Shown here one piece after another: positions 7,053-14,869 of a stretch of DNA of 22,340 nucleotides. Both the position numbers and the translations under genes were made by a program. How positions within the stretch are numbered: position 1 is the first letter of the stretch; the number at the start of each line of letters is the position of its first letter. The notes under the pieces are model-generated. The model saw nothing but the letters and a program-made list of their open reading frames with translations, had not been told where the DNA came from and ran no database searches. This DNA is from Ruminococcaceae bacterium UBA5397 (GTDB lineage Bacteria; Bacillota; Clostridia; Oscillospirales; Acutalibacteraceae): assembly GCA_002411615.1 (NCBI GenBank), contig DHOF01000116.1, positions 1-22,340 of the forward strand, written 5' to 3'.

Positions 7053-7067
7053 TGTGAGTAAGTCACT
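7053..7067. promoter_or_regulatory. Crp/Fnr-like palindrome upstream of trxA
   Basis: TGTGA-N5-TCACT resembles Crp-type half-sites (TGTGA/TCACA), with a 5-base rather than 6-base spacer. It lies 82 bases before the trxA start, and a Crp/Fnr gene lies at the other end of the same island. Match is imperfect and could be chance. Confidence 0.35.
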
Positions 7068-7148
7068 GAAATGAATCTTTTAAAGTTGTATAAAGTTTAT
7101 AGAGTAAGACAAAATAAAAATTCAGAAACATATGAAAGGAGAATTCCT

Positions 7149-7460
7149 ATGTCCGTAACTACGATTACAAAAAATAATTTTACTGCCCAAGTACTTAATT
7201 CCGAAAAGCCGGTGCTCTTAGATTTTTGGGCCAGTTGGTGCGGCCCATGCAGAATGCTTTCTCCGATTGTGGATAAAATAGCAGATGAAAATTCTTCTAT
7301 AAATGTTGGAAAAGTAAATGTGGACGAGCAGCCCGAACTAGCTCGCCAGTTTGGCGTCATGAGTATTCCAACCCTGATTGTCTTTAAAAACGGAAAAATC
7401 ACACAGCAGTCAGTCGGGGTTCGTCCAAAGGGAGCCATTTTAAAAATGATTGAGGCATAA
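7149..7460 (+). CDS. trxA: Thioredoxin
   Basis: A 103-residue classical thioredoxin: WASWCGPC (redox Cys31 and Cys34), the cis-proline in SIPTL (Pro74) and the FKNGK turn (79-83). It reduces protein disulfides in the cytoplasm. The frame is open from 7071, but the ATG at 7149-7151 is the start, because AAGGAG sits 7 bases upstream and the length then equals that of the family. It is followed after 49 bases by the oxidoreductase fusion gene, with no terminator between, so the two are probably cotranscribed and thioredoxin may help unload persulfides from it. Two weak promoters are possible in 7044-7094; neither is decisive. Confidence 0.95.
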   Translation: MSVTTITKNNFTAQVLNSEKPVLLDFWASWCGPCRMLSPIVDKIADENSSINVGKVNVDEQPELARQFGVMSIPTLIVFKNGKITQQSVGVRPKGAILKMIEA

Positions 7461-7509
7461 TGCAGGAATCAGAAAATTTTTGATTCGTTTGATACGTTAG
7501 GAGGCAACT

Positions 7510-9969
7510 ATGAAAAAGGTCGTTATAATTGGCGGTGTAGCGGGAGGAGCAAGCTGCGCAGCGCGGCTTCGCCGACTGGATGAAAGCGCCGAAATTGTTG
7601 TTTTGGAGCGTGGTGAATACATCTCCTATGCGAACTGCGGGTTGCCGTACTACGTCGGCGATGTAATTAAGTCCAGAGACGCGCTGCTTCTGCAGACCCC
7701 GGAAGCAATGAAAAAGAAGTTTCGTGTCGATGTCCGCGTAAAAAATGAAGTCATCAAAATCGACAGGGAAAAGAAAGTCGTACAAGTTAAGCGACTGGAA
7801 GATGGAAAAACCTACGAAGAATCTTATGATACGCTTGTGATCTCTACTGGTTCGTCGCCGATTCGCCCTCGAATTCCTGGAATTGATTCTCCGCGCATTC
7901 AAACCCTATGGACGGTTCCGGATACAGACCGCATCCGGAAGATGGTTCATGAGCAGGGTGCACACTCGGCGGCAGTAATCGGCGGCGGATTTATCGGCCT
8001 GGAAATGGCGGAAAATCTCAGCCATGCAGGACTTGAGGTATCCGTGATTGAAGCGGCCGATCAGGTCATGGCTCCGCTCGATTATGAGATGGCACAGCTT
8101 CTGCATGAAAATCTCCGGGAAAACTGCGTTGATTTGTATCTTGGTGACGGTGTCAGCGCGTTTCATGAAGAGAACGATGCAGTCAAAATATCTTTAAATA
8201 GCGGAAAATCGGTTATGGCCGATCTGGTACTTCTTTCGATCGGAGTACGCCCGAATGGAGAACTGGCCAAAGATGCAGGACTTGCTGTCAATGCTCGCGG
8301 CGGAATTGTTGTTGATAAGATGCTTCACACTTCCGATCCTGACATTTTTGCGGTCGGCGATGTAATAGAAGTAGAAGATTTCATTTCGAAAGACCGCACC
8401 ATGATTCCGTTAGCAGGCCCTGCAAATAAGCAGGGGCGGATTGCAGCCGATAATATTGCCGGTGCGCATGAGGAATATAATGGGACGATGGGGACATCGG
8501 TAGCGAAAGTATTTGACCTCACGGCTGCATGTACCGGTGCAAATGAGAAAGCACTTGCAAAACAGGGAAAAGTAAAAGGGAAAGACTACGAGAGTATTCT
8601 CATTACGCAGAACTCTCATGCCGGATACTATCCTGGTGCAGTACCGCTGACACTCAAGCTGATTTTCAGCATCGATGGTACACACATTCTTGGTGCTCAG
8701 ATCGTAGGGCGGGATGGTGTTGACAAGCGAATTGATACGATTGCCGTTGCGATTCGTATGGGTGCCGGCGTTGGGGACCTTAAACAGCTTGAACTTGCCT
8801 ATGCGCCTCCATACTCCTCTGCAAAAGATCCAGTAAATATGGCTGGTTTTGTTGCAGAAAATGTTTTGTCCAAAGTAGTATCTTTTACTCCATGGAACAT
8901 TGAAAAGACGGAGCCGGACGCTTTATTGCTTGATGTGCGGGAGGATGCTGAACTTCTTGCATTTTCTCTTCCAAAGGCCGTGCATATTCCGCTCGGACAG
9001 CTGCGTGACCGCCTTGATGAGCTCGATCACAATCGGGAAATCGTTACTTTCTGTGCCATTGGAGTACGCTCTTATAATGCAGCCCGTATTTTGATGCAGA
9101 ATGGATTCAGCAACGTAAAAGTGTATCCCGGCGGAACACGGTTTTATCAGTCCACACATCCGCAGGATAATTCTCCGGCGGTTTGCTGCCGGGAAAAATC
9201 TTCCCATCATGTGGAAGAAAAAAGAGACACTCAGATCGATATTTCGCTGCACATTGACTGCAGCGGAATGCAATGTCCCGGCCCTATTATGAAAGTATAT
9301 GAATCCATGCAAAAAATGCAGGATGGAGAAGTGATGGAAGTATCTGCCTCCGATCCGGGATTCATTCGCGATATCGGTGCTTGGTGCCGCAGAACCGGAA
9401 ACGAGCTTGTTTCAAAAGAACAGCGAGGTTCGGACTATGTTGCCTGTGTAATGAAAAAAAGCAGCAAGCCGGCTGGGGAAATTTCTCAAAAGGAGCCCCC
9501 GCAGGGGAAAACGCTGATTGTGTTTTCTGGAGATTTAGATAAAGTTTTGGCCAGCTTCATTATTGCAAACGGTGCCGCTGCCATGGGACGGCCGGTGACG
9601 ATGTTCTTTACTTTCTGGGGCCTTACCGCGCTGCGAAAAGAAAAGAAGCAGTCCATTAGCAAGACAATGATGGAATCTTTGTTTGGAACTATGCTTCCAC
9701 GCGGAAGCAAGAGATTAAAGCTTTCAAAGATGAATATGGGCGGACTTGGAACCGCAATGATGAAAAGAATCATGAACGACAAAAATGTTGATTCTTTGGA
9801 AGCCCTTATCCAGAAAGCCATGAAGGCCGGTGTAAAGATTATTGCCTGTTCGATGAGCATGGAAATCATGGGGATCAGAAAAGAAGAGCTGATCGACGGA
9901 GTAGAAATCGGCGGTGTTGGAACTTATTTGGGAGATGCCGAAGAATCCAATGTGAATTTGTTTATCTGA
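7510..9969 (+). CDS. CoA-disulfide-reductase-like flavoprotein fused to rhodanese, TusA and DsrE-like domains
   Basis: An 819-residue fusion. Residues 1-450 form a pyridine nucleotide-disulfide oxidoreductase with the FAD motif GGVAGGASCAARLRR (8-22), the single active Cys43 in SYANCGLPYY typical of CoA-disulfide and CoA-persulfide reductases, the NADH motif GGGFIGLEMAE (158-168) and the second FAD motif AVGDV (281-285). Residues 467-545 are a rhodanese domain with Cys515 (CAIGVRS). Residues 578-648 are a TusA domain with CPGP (Cys589). Residues 666-819 are DsrE-like, with Cys780. Extra cysteines 559-560 sit in a linker. The architecture points to reduction and relay of sulfane sulfur. AGGAGG precedes the ATG. 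It follows trxA and faces a Crp/Fnr gene across a terminator. Confidence 0.92.
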   Translation: MKKVVIIGGVAGGASCAARLRRLDESAEIVVLERGEYISYANCGLPYYVGDVIKSRDALLLQTPEAMKKKFRVDVRVKNEVIKIDREKKVVQVKRLEDGKTYEESYDTLVISTGSSPIRPRIPGIDSPRIQTLWTVPDTDRIRKMVHEQGAHSAAVIGGGFIGLEMAENLSHAGLEVSVIEAADQVMAPLDYEMAQLLHENLRENCVDLYLGDGVSAFHEENDAVKISLNSGKSVMADLVLLSIGVRPNGELAKDAGLAVNARGGIVVDKMLHTSDPDIFAVGDVIEVEDFISKDRTMIPLAGPANKQGRIAADNIAGAHEEYNGTMGTSVAKVFDLTAACTGANEKALAKQGKVKGKDYESILITQNSHAGYYPGAVPLTLKLIFSIDGTHILGAQIVGRDGVDKRIDTIAVAIRMGAGVGDLKQLELAYAPPYSSAKDPVNMAGFVAENVLSKVVSFTPWNIEKTEPDALLLDVREDAELLAFSLPKAVHIPLGQLRDRLDELDHNREIVTFCAIGVRSYNAARILMQNGFSNVKVYPGGTRFYQSTHPQDNSPAVCCREKSSHHVEEKRDTQIDISLHIDCSGMQCPGPIMKVYESMQKMQDGEVMEVSASDPGFIRDIGAWCRRTGNELVSKEQRGSDYVACVMKKSSKPAGEISQKEPPQGKTLIVFSGDLDKVLASFIIANGAAAMGRPVTMFFTFWGLTALRKEKKQSISKTMMESLFGTMLPRGSKRLKLSKMNMGGLGTAMMKRIMNDKNVDSLEALIQKAMKAGVKIIACSMSMEIMGIRKEELIDGVEIGGVGTYLGDAEESNVNLFI

Positions 9970-10027
9970 TTTTTAATAGCCCCCTTAGTGCTTTAGAAAT
10001 AAATAGGACCAACCGACGTTGGTAACT

Positions 10028-10070
10028 AAAAAATCCGCAGTTGCTTTGATTAGCAAACTGCGGATTTTTT
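10028..10070. terminator. Bidirectional terminator between the fusion gene and the Crp/Fnr gene
   Basis: Arms AAAAAATCCGCAGTT (10028-10042) and its complement (10056-10070), a perfect 15-bp stem with A6 and T6 tracts, so it works on both strands. A short separate hairpin (ACCAAC-CGAC-GTTGGT, 10008-10023) lies just before it. Confidence 0.9.
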
Positions 10071-10109
10071 GATTTGTAATAGAGTATTGATGCGAAAAAG
10101 CATGCGGCT

Positions 10110-10796
10110 TTATTTTTCTGTCGGAATGATGTTTCTTAGTTTTTCTTTGTCTACGACTTTTACGCCGCCTCTGTAGAGTTCTACAATGCCTTCACCGGCA
10201 AAATATTTCAGCATGCGGGAGACTACTTCGCGCGCAGTACCCATATATTTGGCAATTTGTTCGTGTGTCAAAGAAATTTTGTCTGTATGGTTCTTGCTGC
10301 ATTCGTCCCATAAAAAGATGGCCAGTCGTTTGTCAATTCCCATAAACAGGATTTGCTCCATTGCCCACATCACATCCGAAAAACGTTCCGTTGCAATTTG
10401 GTAGGTAAAGCATTTTACATAGATATTTTTTTCTGCCATCTCATGAAATGCAGACGAGTTCATGAGCAGTACATCCGTATCTTCTTCGGCATCAATAAAT
10501 ACATCAAATGTAATCGAATCCAGCATGCAGGAAGCGGAAAGAACACAGACATTCCCGGGGAACAGCCGGAAAATTGTGACATCGCGGCCTTCTTCGGATA
10601 ATAAATAAGTGCGCAGTTGCCCGTGTGTAACCAGGAGAATTCCAATACAGTCTGCGTTTCCGCTATGAACACAGGTTCCTTTTTGATAGTGCGTGGAAAC
10701 TGTGTTTTCTAAAAAGAAATTTTTTTCTGCGCTCGAGAGATGCTCCCAAAAGGAAAAGTGTTTAGAGAACAGGTCACTGTAGTTTTCTGATGTCAT
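10110..10796 (-). CDS. Crp/Fnr-family transcriptional regulator
   Basis: A 228-residue regulator. Residues 15-135 form a cyclic-nucleotide-type effector barrel, ending in a long dimer helix (about 137-152), and residues 165-215 form the winged helix: LTHEQIAKYMGTAREVVSRMLKYF (176-199) matches the Crp recognition helix region. The open frame begins further upstream, but GGAG lies 6-7 bases before the ATG at 10794-10796, which gives the family length. Cysteines 42, 50, 84 and 90 occur in the sensory domain, but not in the N-terminal four-Cys arrangement of Fnr. The gene converges on the persulfide fusion gene and has its own near-consensus promoter. A role in regulating the neighbouring redox genes is likely but inferred. 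Confidence 0.88.
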   Translation of the reverse strand: MTSENYSDLFSKHFSFWEHLSSAEKNFFLENTVSTHYQKGTCVHSGNADCIGILLVTHGQLRTYLLSEEGRDVTIFRLFPGNVCVLSASCMLDSITFDVFIDAEEDTDVLLMNSSAFHEMAEKNIYVKCFTYQIATERFSDVMWAMEQILFMGIDKRLAIFLWDECSKNHTDKISLTHEQIAKYMGTAREVVSRMLKYFAGEGIVELYRGGVKVVDKEKLRNIIPTEK

Positions 10797-10862
10797 GTTT
10801 GTCTCCATTTCTATAGAAAAAGGTGGCATACGTTTATGAGATAGTTTGTCGGAATATAAATT

Positions 10863-10891
10863 ATCATATGCAGAAGCGCCTAGGCTGTCAA
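10863..10891 (-). promoter_or_regulatory. Promoter of the Crp/Fnr gene
   Basis: On the minus strand, perfect TTGACA (10886-10891), 17-base spacer, and TATGAT (10863-10868), which is 5 of 6 to consensus. It gives a leader of about 60 bases. Confidence 0.8.
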
Positions 10892-10939
10892 GGCCTTTCT
10901 TGCTATATTGCAAATTCCTTGCCCGTAAAACACGCACCT

Positions 10940-10957
10940 GCTAATATAAGTGTTAGC
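10940..10957. promoter_or_regulatory. Imperfect palindrome between the Crp/Fnr and ECF sigma genes
   Basis: GCTAATA-TAAG-TGTTAGC: seven-base arms with one mismatch around a 4-base centre. It sits between the divergent Crp/Fnr promoter and the ECF sigma gene, where an operator for either could be. Assigned by position only. Confidence 0.3.
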
Positions 10958-11044
10958 GAAAGGTTAAAAAAAGCCGGGACACCCCTGACTTTTTTAATGA
11001 GTGAAGCGTTATATATCATGGACGGATAAAAAGGAAGTGCTGCA

Positions 11045-11554
11045 GTGGATGACGAAAACCTGATCCGGCGCATAAGAGCAGGGGATGCCGGTGCGATGGA
11101 TCAGCTGGTTCAAAAATACTATGGGTCGGTTTATGCTTACTGTTACCGTAAGGTGGAAAACAAAGAAGATGCCCAAGATCTGACACAGGAAACTTTTTTG
11201 CATTTCTGTCGGAATTTTGACAGTTATGCGCAAAGAGGAAAAGTAAAAAACTACCTCTATACGATTGCGCACAATCTTTATGTAAGTATGATGCGAAAAA
11301 GCGTCCCGATCCATCTGGAAGAATGGGAAAAAGAGGAGCCCCGTAATGATGTAGATCAATTTGAGGCAGCGGATTCTGTCCGAAAGGTATTGTCCGAATT
11401 GCCGGATGAGCAGAGAGATGTCATTTTACTTCGGTTTTACCAGGACCTAAAAATCAAAGACATTGCACAGGTTACAGGTTCCGGATTATCTGTCACGAAA
11501 TGCAGACTCGGTCAAGGGATAAAAACCATCAAAAAACTTATGAGGGGAGATTAG
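11045..11554 (+). CDS. ECF-type RNA polymerase sigma factor
   Basis: A 169-residue group 4 sigma factor with only regions 2 and 4. Region 2 spans about 20-85 and includes DAQDLTQETFLHF (42-54), which contacts the core enzyme and the -10 element. Region 4 covers about 110-165: LPDEQRDVILLRFYQDLKIK and the helix-turn-helix IAQVTGSGLSVTKCRLGQGIK. It starts with GTG at 11045-11047 behind GGAAG. Its stop is 2 bases from the next gene, so the four genes to 14537 form one operon. It presumably turns on its own operon, but no clear ECF promoter was found; CTGACT (10985-10990) with TTATAT (11009-11014), spacer 18, is a weak possibility. Confidence 0.9.
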   Translation: MDDENLIRRIRAGDAGAMDQLVQKYYGSVYAYCYRKVENKEDAQDLTQETFLHFCRNFDSYAQRGKVKNYLYTIAHNLYVSMMRKSVPIHLEEWEKEEPRNDVDQFEAADSVRKVLSELPDEQRDVILLRFYQDLKIKDIAQVTGSGLSVTKCRLGQGIKTIKKLMRGD

Positions 11555-11556
11555 TT

Positions 11557-12345
11557 ATGAATCAAAGCAATCGAGAAATCCGTGATTATTTGCAGCAGTA
11601 TCCGGTTCCTTCGTATGACCCGGAAAAAATGCAGCAGACGATTCAACTTGCACGGCAGGCATATTGCAATCGCCTATTATCCAAACGGATTGGTTTTGGG
11701 GAGTTTATACGGATGCAGATGCACTTTATTGGTCATTGGGTATGGTTTACCCAGGTTGCACTTGTACTTGGATTTTTGATTCTCCTCACAAAATATGATT
11801 TTGGACAAACAAATCTGCAGCAGATACTGTTGCTCTTTTCGGCCGCTTCACCCATGATTGCCTTTGTTGGTTTTCCAGAGCTTTTAAAAAGCTATTCTCA
11901 TGGAATGGAAGAAATCGAGTCCTGTACCCGATTTTCTATGCGGAAACTGATGGGAGCCAGAATGTTGATTCTTGGACTGATGGATCTGTTTTGCCTGACA
12001 GTGATTTTGGCAGTATCCACTGTACACAGCGGCGGGTTTCTACTGAGAATGATTTTATATCTGTTTGTACCGTTCAACCTGACTTGCGGTGGGTGTCTTA
12101 CTGTGCTGAGCCATGTAAAAAGCAGACAGAGTGGGTATTACTGCGGAGCAGTCTGTGCTTTGTGCATCGCTGTTTTTGTCAGCCTGTCTTTCATCAGGCG
12201 GTATTATGAAACGGCAGCAACGGGAGCTTGGGTAGTTATGTTTATGCTAACACTTGTCTACATTGCTGTAGAAGTTGTGCAGACATTTCAAAGTTTTAAC
12301 CGCTTTTACTCAAAAGAAGAAGCAATTTCGGTAACTTGGCAATAA
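11557..12345 (+). CDS. Six-helix membrane protein in an ECF sigma/ABC operon (possible anti-sigma partner)
   Basis: A 262-residue protein with a cytoplasmic N-terminus of about 55 residues (REIRDYLQQYPVPSYDPEKM) and six hydrophobic segments in the rest, the first at about 60-78 (VWFTQVALVLGFLILL). No enzyme motif is visible. The start at 11557 was preferred to an upstream in-frame one because it has GAGGGGAGA ahead and lies 2 bases after the sigma gene stop. In sigma/ABC operons, the gene directly after the sigma factor often encodes its membrane-bound anti-sigma, and the layout of soluble head plus helices would fit. It could also be a permease subunit. It belongs to no family I can name surely. 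Confidence 0.65.
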   Translation: MNQSNREIRDYLQQYPVPSYDPEKMQQTIQLARQAYCNRLLSKRIGFGEFIRMQMHFIGHWVWFTQVALVLGFLILLTKYDFGQTNLQQILLLFSAASPMIAFVGFPELLKSYSHGMEEIESCTRFSMRKLMGARMLILGLMDLFCLTVILAVSTVHSGGFLLRMILYLFVPFNLTCGGCLTVLSHVKSRQSGYYCGAVCALCIAVFVSLSFIRRYYETAATGAWVVMFMLTLVYIAVEVVQTFQSFNRFYSKEEAISVTWQ

Positions 12346-12364
12346 ATTTATGGAGGAAGCAAAA

Positions 12365-13285
12365 ATGGAGCTAACATTCAGCAACCTAACGAAAAAATAC
12401 AAAGATAAAACGGCGGTCGATGCGCTTTCCATTACGCTGACGCCTGGAATCTATGGACTGCTCGGTGCAAACGGTGCCGGTAAAACCACATTGATGCGCA
12501 TGGCCTGCGGCATTTTGAATCCTACTTCCGGGAAGGTTTTGTTTGACGGGAAAGATACCCTCAGCATGGGCGAAAACTATCGGGATCTATTGGGATACCT
12601 TCCGCAGCATTTTGGGTATTATCCTGTTTTTACCGCACTGGATTATTTGCTGTATATTGCAGCCTTAAAGGGGCTGAGTGCAGGTGCGGCGAAAGTGAGA
12701 GCCAATGAACTTTTGGAACTCGTATCACTTCAAACGGTAGCTAAAAAGAAAATAAAAACGTTTTCCGGCGGTATGAAGCGACGCCTCGGCATTGCACAAG
12801 CGCTTTTGAACGATCCTAAAATACTGGTACTGGATGAACCGACGGCTGGGCTTGATCCCAAGGAGCGCGTCCGTTTCCGCAATCTGATTTCCAATATTTC
12901 CAAAGATAAAATTGTAATTCTGTCTACCCATATTGTATCGGATGTAGAGTATATTGCGGATATCATTCTGATGATGAAAGAAGGAAAACTCATTCATCAA
13001 GGCAAACCAAGTGAAATTACCGCTTCCATCAGCGGGTATGTCTGGGAATGCCGGGCTGACCCGATGCAGGCAGAAATGCTAAACAGTGAATATACGATTT
13101 CCAATCTGAAGCACGAAGGCAATGCGGACATGCTCCGGATTGTTTCTGAACATAAGCCCACCGAAAATGCGGTGCAGACAGAACCTACATTGGAAGATTT
13201 ATATCTTTTCTATTTTTCAGAAGAGAAATCCGTCATGGAAAGAAAACGAAGATCGACGAGTGAAAACAGAGAAAGAAACAATTAA
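12365..13285 (+). CDS. ABC transporter ATP-binding protein
   Basis: A 306-residue ATPase of the drug/antimicrobial-peptide exporter type. Walker A GANGAGKTT (34-42), Q-loop near LPQHFGYYP (79-87), signature FSGGM (133-137), Walker B KILVLDEPTAGLD (152-164) and switch histidine in STHI (187-190) are all present, so it should hydrolyse ATP. A C-terminal extension of about 90 residues follows. The start was placed at the ATG at 12365-12367, since the GGAGG 7 bases upstream would otherwise fall within the coding frame begun at 12350. It is the third gene of the sigma operon and energises the permease that follows. Substrate unknown; bacitracin- or lantibiotic-like compounds are the usual guess. 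Confidence 0.93.
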   Translation: MELTFSNLTKKYKDKTAVDALSITLTPGIYGLLGANGAGKTTLMRMACGILNPTSGKVLFDGKDTLSMGENYRDLLGYLPQHFGYYPVFTALDYLLYIAALKGLSAGAAKVRANELLELVSLQTVAKKKIKTFSGGMKRRLGIAQALLNDPKILVLDEPTAGLDPKERVRFRNLISNISKDKIVILSTHIVSDVEYIADIILMMKEGKLIHQGKPSEITASISGYVWECRADPMQAEMLNSEYTISNLKHEGNADMLRIVSEHKPTENAVQTEPTLEDLYLFYFSEEKSVMERKRRSTSENRERNN

Positions 13286-13301
13286 AGGAGAGATTGGGAT
13301 A

Positions 13302-14537
13302 ATGCGCATATTTATGATGGAACTTAAACGTATGAGCAAAACGCGTGCAACGTGGATTTCGGTTGCCGCTGCCGTTGCCTTGTCGATTGTCCTTGCGTTT
13401 TCCACATTTGCCGGGGAGGAATATGAAACCGTCGATCAAGATGGGAATATAGAAAGGATCACCGGCATATCTGCTATTGCTGTCAATAAAGAGCAGAAAG
13501 CACCCTATGAAGGAGAAGTAACAGTCAGCAAACTGCAATCGGATTTGGAAGTGTTCCATAATCTATTCGATCAATATGGAGGAAATATTCCATTTGATCT
13601 ATATAACAAAGAAATTTCTCCGAGGTTTCAGCGGCTGAATCTGATCGCTTCTGTGTATTCGAATAATCAGGATATTTTTACCGCTTTGGAAAAAATTGAG
13701 CCTAATGATGTACAGAATTTTTATGCCCAGCGAAACCAAAAGCTAGAAGAAACAGTAGAAGCAAAATATCCTCATAATTCCGACGTGAAAAATCAGGTGA
13801 TGTTACTGAACAGTCAGGTAAAAACACCGCTTACTTATTTTTACGGACTTCCAAACAACAGCTTTTTTATTCTCAATTTTTTGACTTTTATTTTATTGCT
13901 GATCTGCGTTATGATCAACGCGCCTGTTTTTTCGGCGGAATACCAAACTGGATCGGATGACATTCTCCGCAGCACTCGAAACGGAAGGGCCAAGTTAGCA
14001 GTCAGTAAACTTTTGGCTGCCCTGTTGATTGATCTTATTCTATTCACCGTGAGCATTACAATTTTCATTTTGATAGTGGATAAAACATTCGGCTGGGAAA
14101 GACTTGTTAGTTCCGCGCAGATTCACAATCCCTTTTTATTTTTGCCCATCACGGTTGGTGAGGAGCAGGCACTTTTGGTTGGAGCAGGTTTTTTAACCCT
14201 TTTTGCCACCGCCTGTTTTTCCATGTTCCTATCGACCAAATGCCATAGTTCGACCACTACGCTGGTTATCGCGATTGCGTTCTGTCTATTGCCGGATATT
14301 CTCTATCAGGTGATACAGGGAGCTGGAAACTTTGCTGGATTCATAAGCTGCATTTTGCCGTCCGGCGGCCTTGGTATTAACAATAATCTTTCTTATCAAT
14401 TGGGAAATATGCTGTTTATTCAAGTAGGTCAATTCAGCGTTTGGTCACCATATCTGATTATGGGCGCTGCAGCGATCGAAATTCCCTTGTTTTTTATTCT
14501 GGCGATCCGGGCCTATTGCAAACATCAGGTATCCTGA
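13302..14537 (+). CDS. ABC transporter permease (ABC-2 type)
   Basis: A 411-residue membrane protein. One helix lies at about 17-36, then comes a large extracytoplasmic loop (about 37-180, rich in charged residues), then five to six helices. After the second helix comes AEYQTGSDDILRSTRNGR, which matches the E-x-G-T-x-x-L coupling segment of ABC-2 permeases that release drugs or peptides. The start is the ATG at 13302-13304, 11 bases after AAAGGAG; an alternative ATG at 13314 is possible. The upstream continuation of this open frame is only an overlap with the ATPase gene. Last gene of the sigma operon; no strong terminator follows (see the gap at 14538-14869). Confidence 0.85.
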   Translation: MRIFMMELKRMSKTRATWISVAAAVALSIVLAFSTFAGEEYETVDQDGNIERITGISAIAVNKEQKAPYEGEVTVSKLQSDLEVFHNLFDQYGGNIPFDLYNKEISPRFQRLNLIASVYSNNQDIFTALEKIEPNDVQNFYAQRNQKLEETVEAKYPHNSDVKNQVMLLNSQVKTPLTYFYGLPNNSFFILNFLTFILLLICVMINAPVFSAEYQTGSDDILRSTRNGRAKLAVSKLLAALLIDLILFTVSITIFILIVDKTFGWERLVSSAQIHNPFLFLPITVGEEQALLVGAGFLTLFATACFSMFLSTKCHSSTTTLVIAIAFCLLPDILYQVIQGAGNFAGFISCILPSGGLGINNNLSYQLGNMLFIQVGQFSVWSPYLIMGAAAIEIPLFFILAIRAYCKHQVS

Positions 14538-14869
14538 ATGCTTGGTTGGGCCGATCACAAAAATCGCCGTATGTGACCGATGCTTTTGTAAATTACTAAA
14601 TAAATATTTTGACAAAACAAGCAAAAATTATTTAATTTTTTTGAAAACATTAAAGATTGCTTAACATTTGTGGAAAATTACTTTATCAACAACTAAACAA
14701 TTGTACTTGAGAGTGAAAAAGCTGTTGGACTTTGTTGAAACTTTTTTCTATTCTTAAGCTAAACCATCAAAACGAATGACGGACAGACTCGAGTCGCTGA
14801 ATTTTTGTTTTGGAAATTTGGACTTTTGTTAAGTCCCGCAATCAATTACAAAAACGGGGAGTTGTGATT
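14538..14869. other. Intergenic region, 332 bases, A+T-rich, no gene
   Basis: No convincing open frame. It holds a weak imperfect hairpin soon after the permease stop (CGATCAC/GTGACCG, 14555-14582, one mismatch, no proper T-tract) and a possible promoter at 14609-14636. The rest, including a 200-base leader before the decayed transporter gene, shows no recognisable structure. Confidence 0.5.
14609..14636 (+). promoter_or_regulatory. Possible promoter of the decayed transporter/desulfidase locus
   Basis: Perfect TTGACA (14609-14614), 16-base spacer, TTTAAT (14631-14636). This would leave a leader of about 225 bases before the ATG at 14870. The region is very A+T-rich, so a chance match is possible. 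Confidence 0.4.

Noticed and set aside
10008..10023. ACCAAC-CGAC-GTTGGT hairpin as a separate terminator or operator
   Set aside because: No T-tract follows, and it lies just in front of a strong terminator far from any promoter.
13122..13301. Upstream extension of the permease gene
   Set aside because: It overlaps the end of the ABC ATPase gene in another frame; the start at 13302 follows an AAAGGAG site and leads directly into the first membrane helix.
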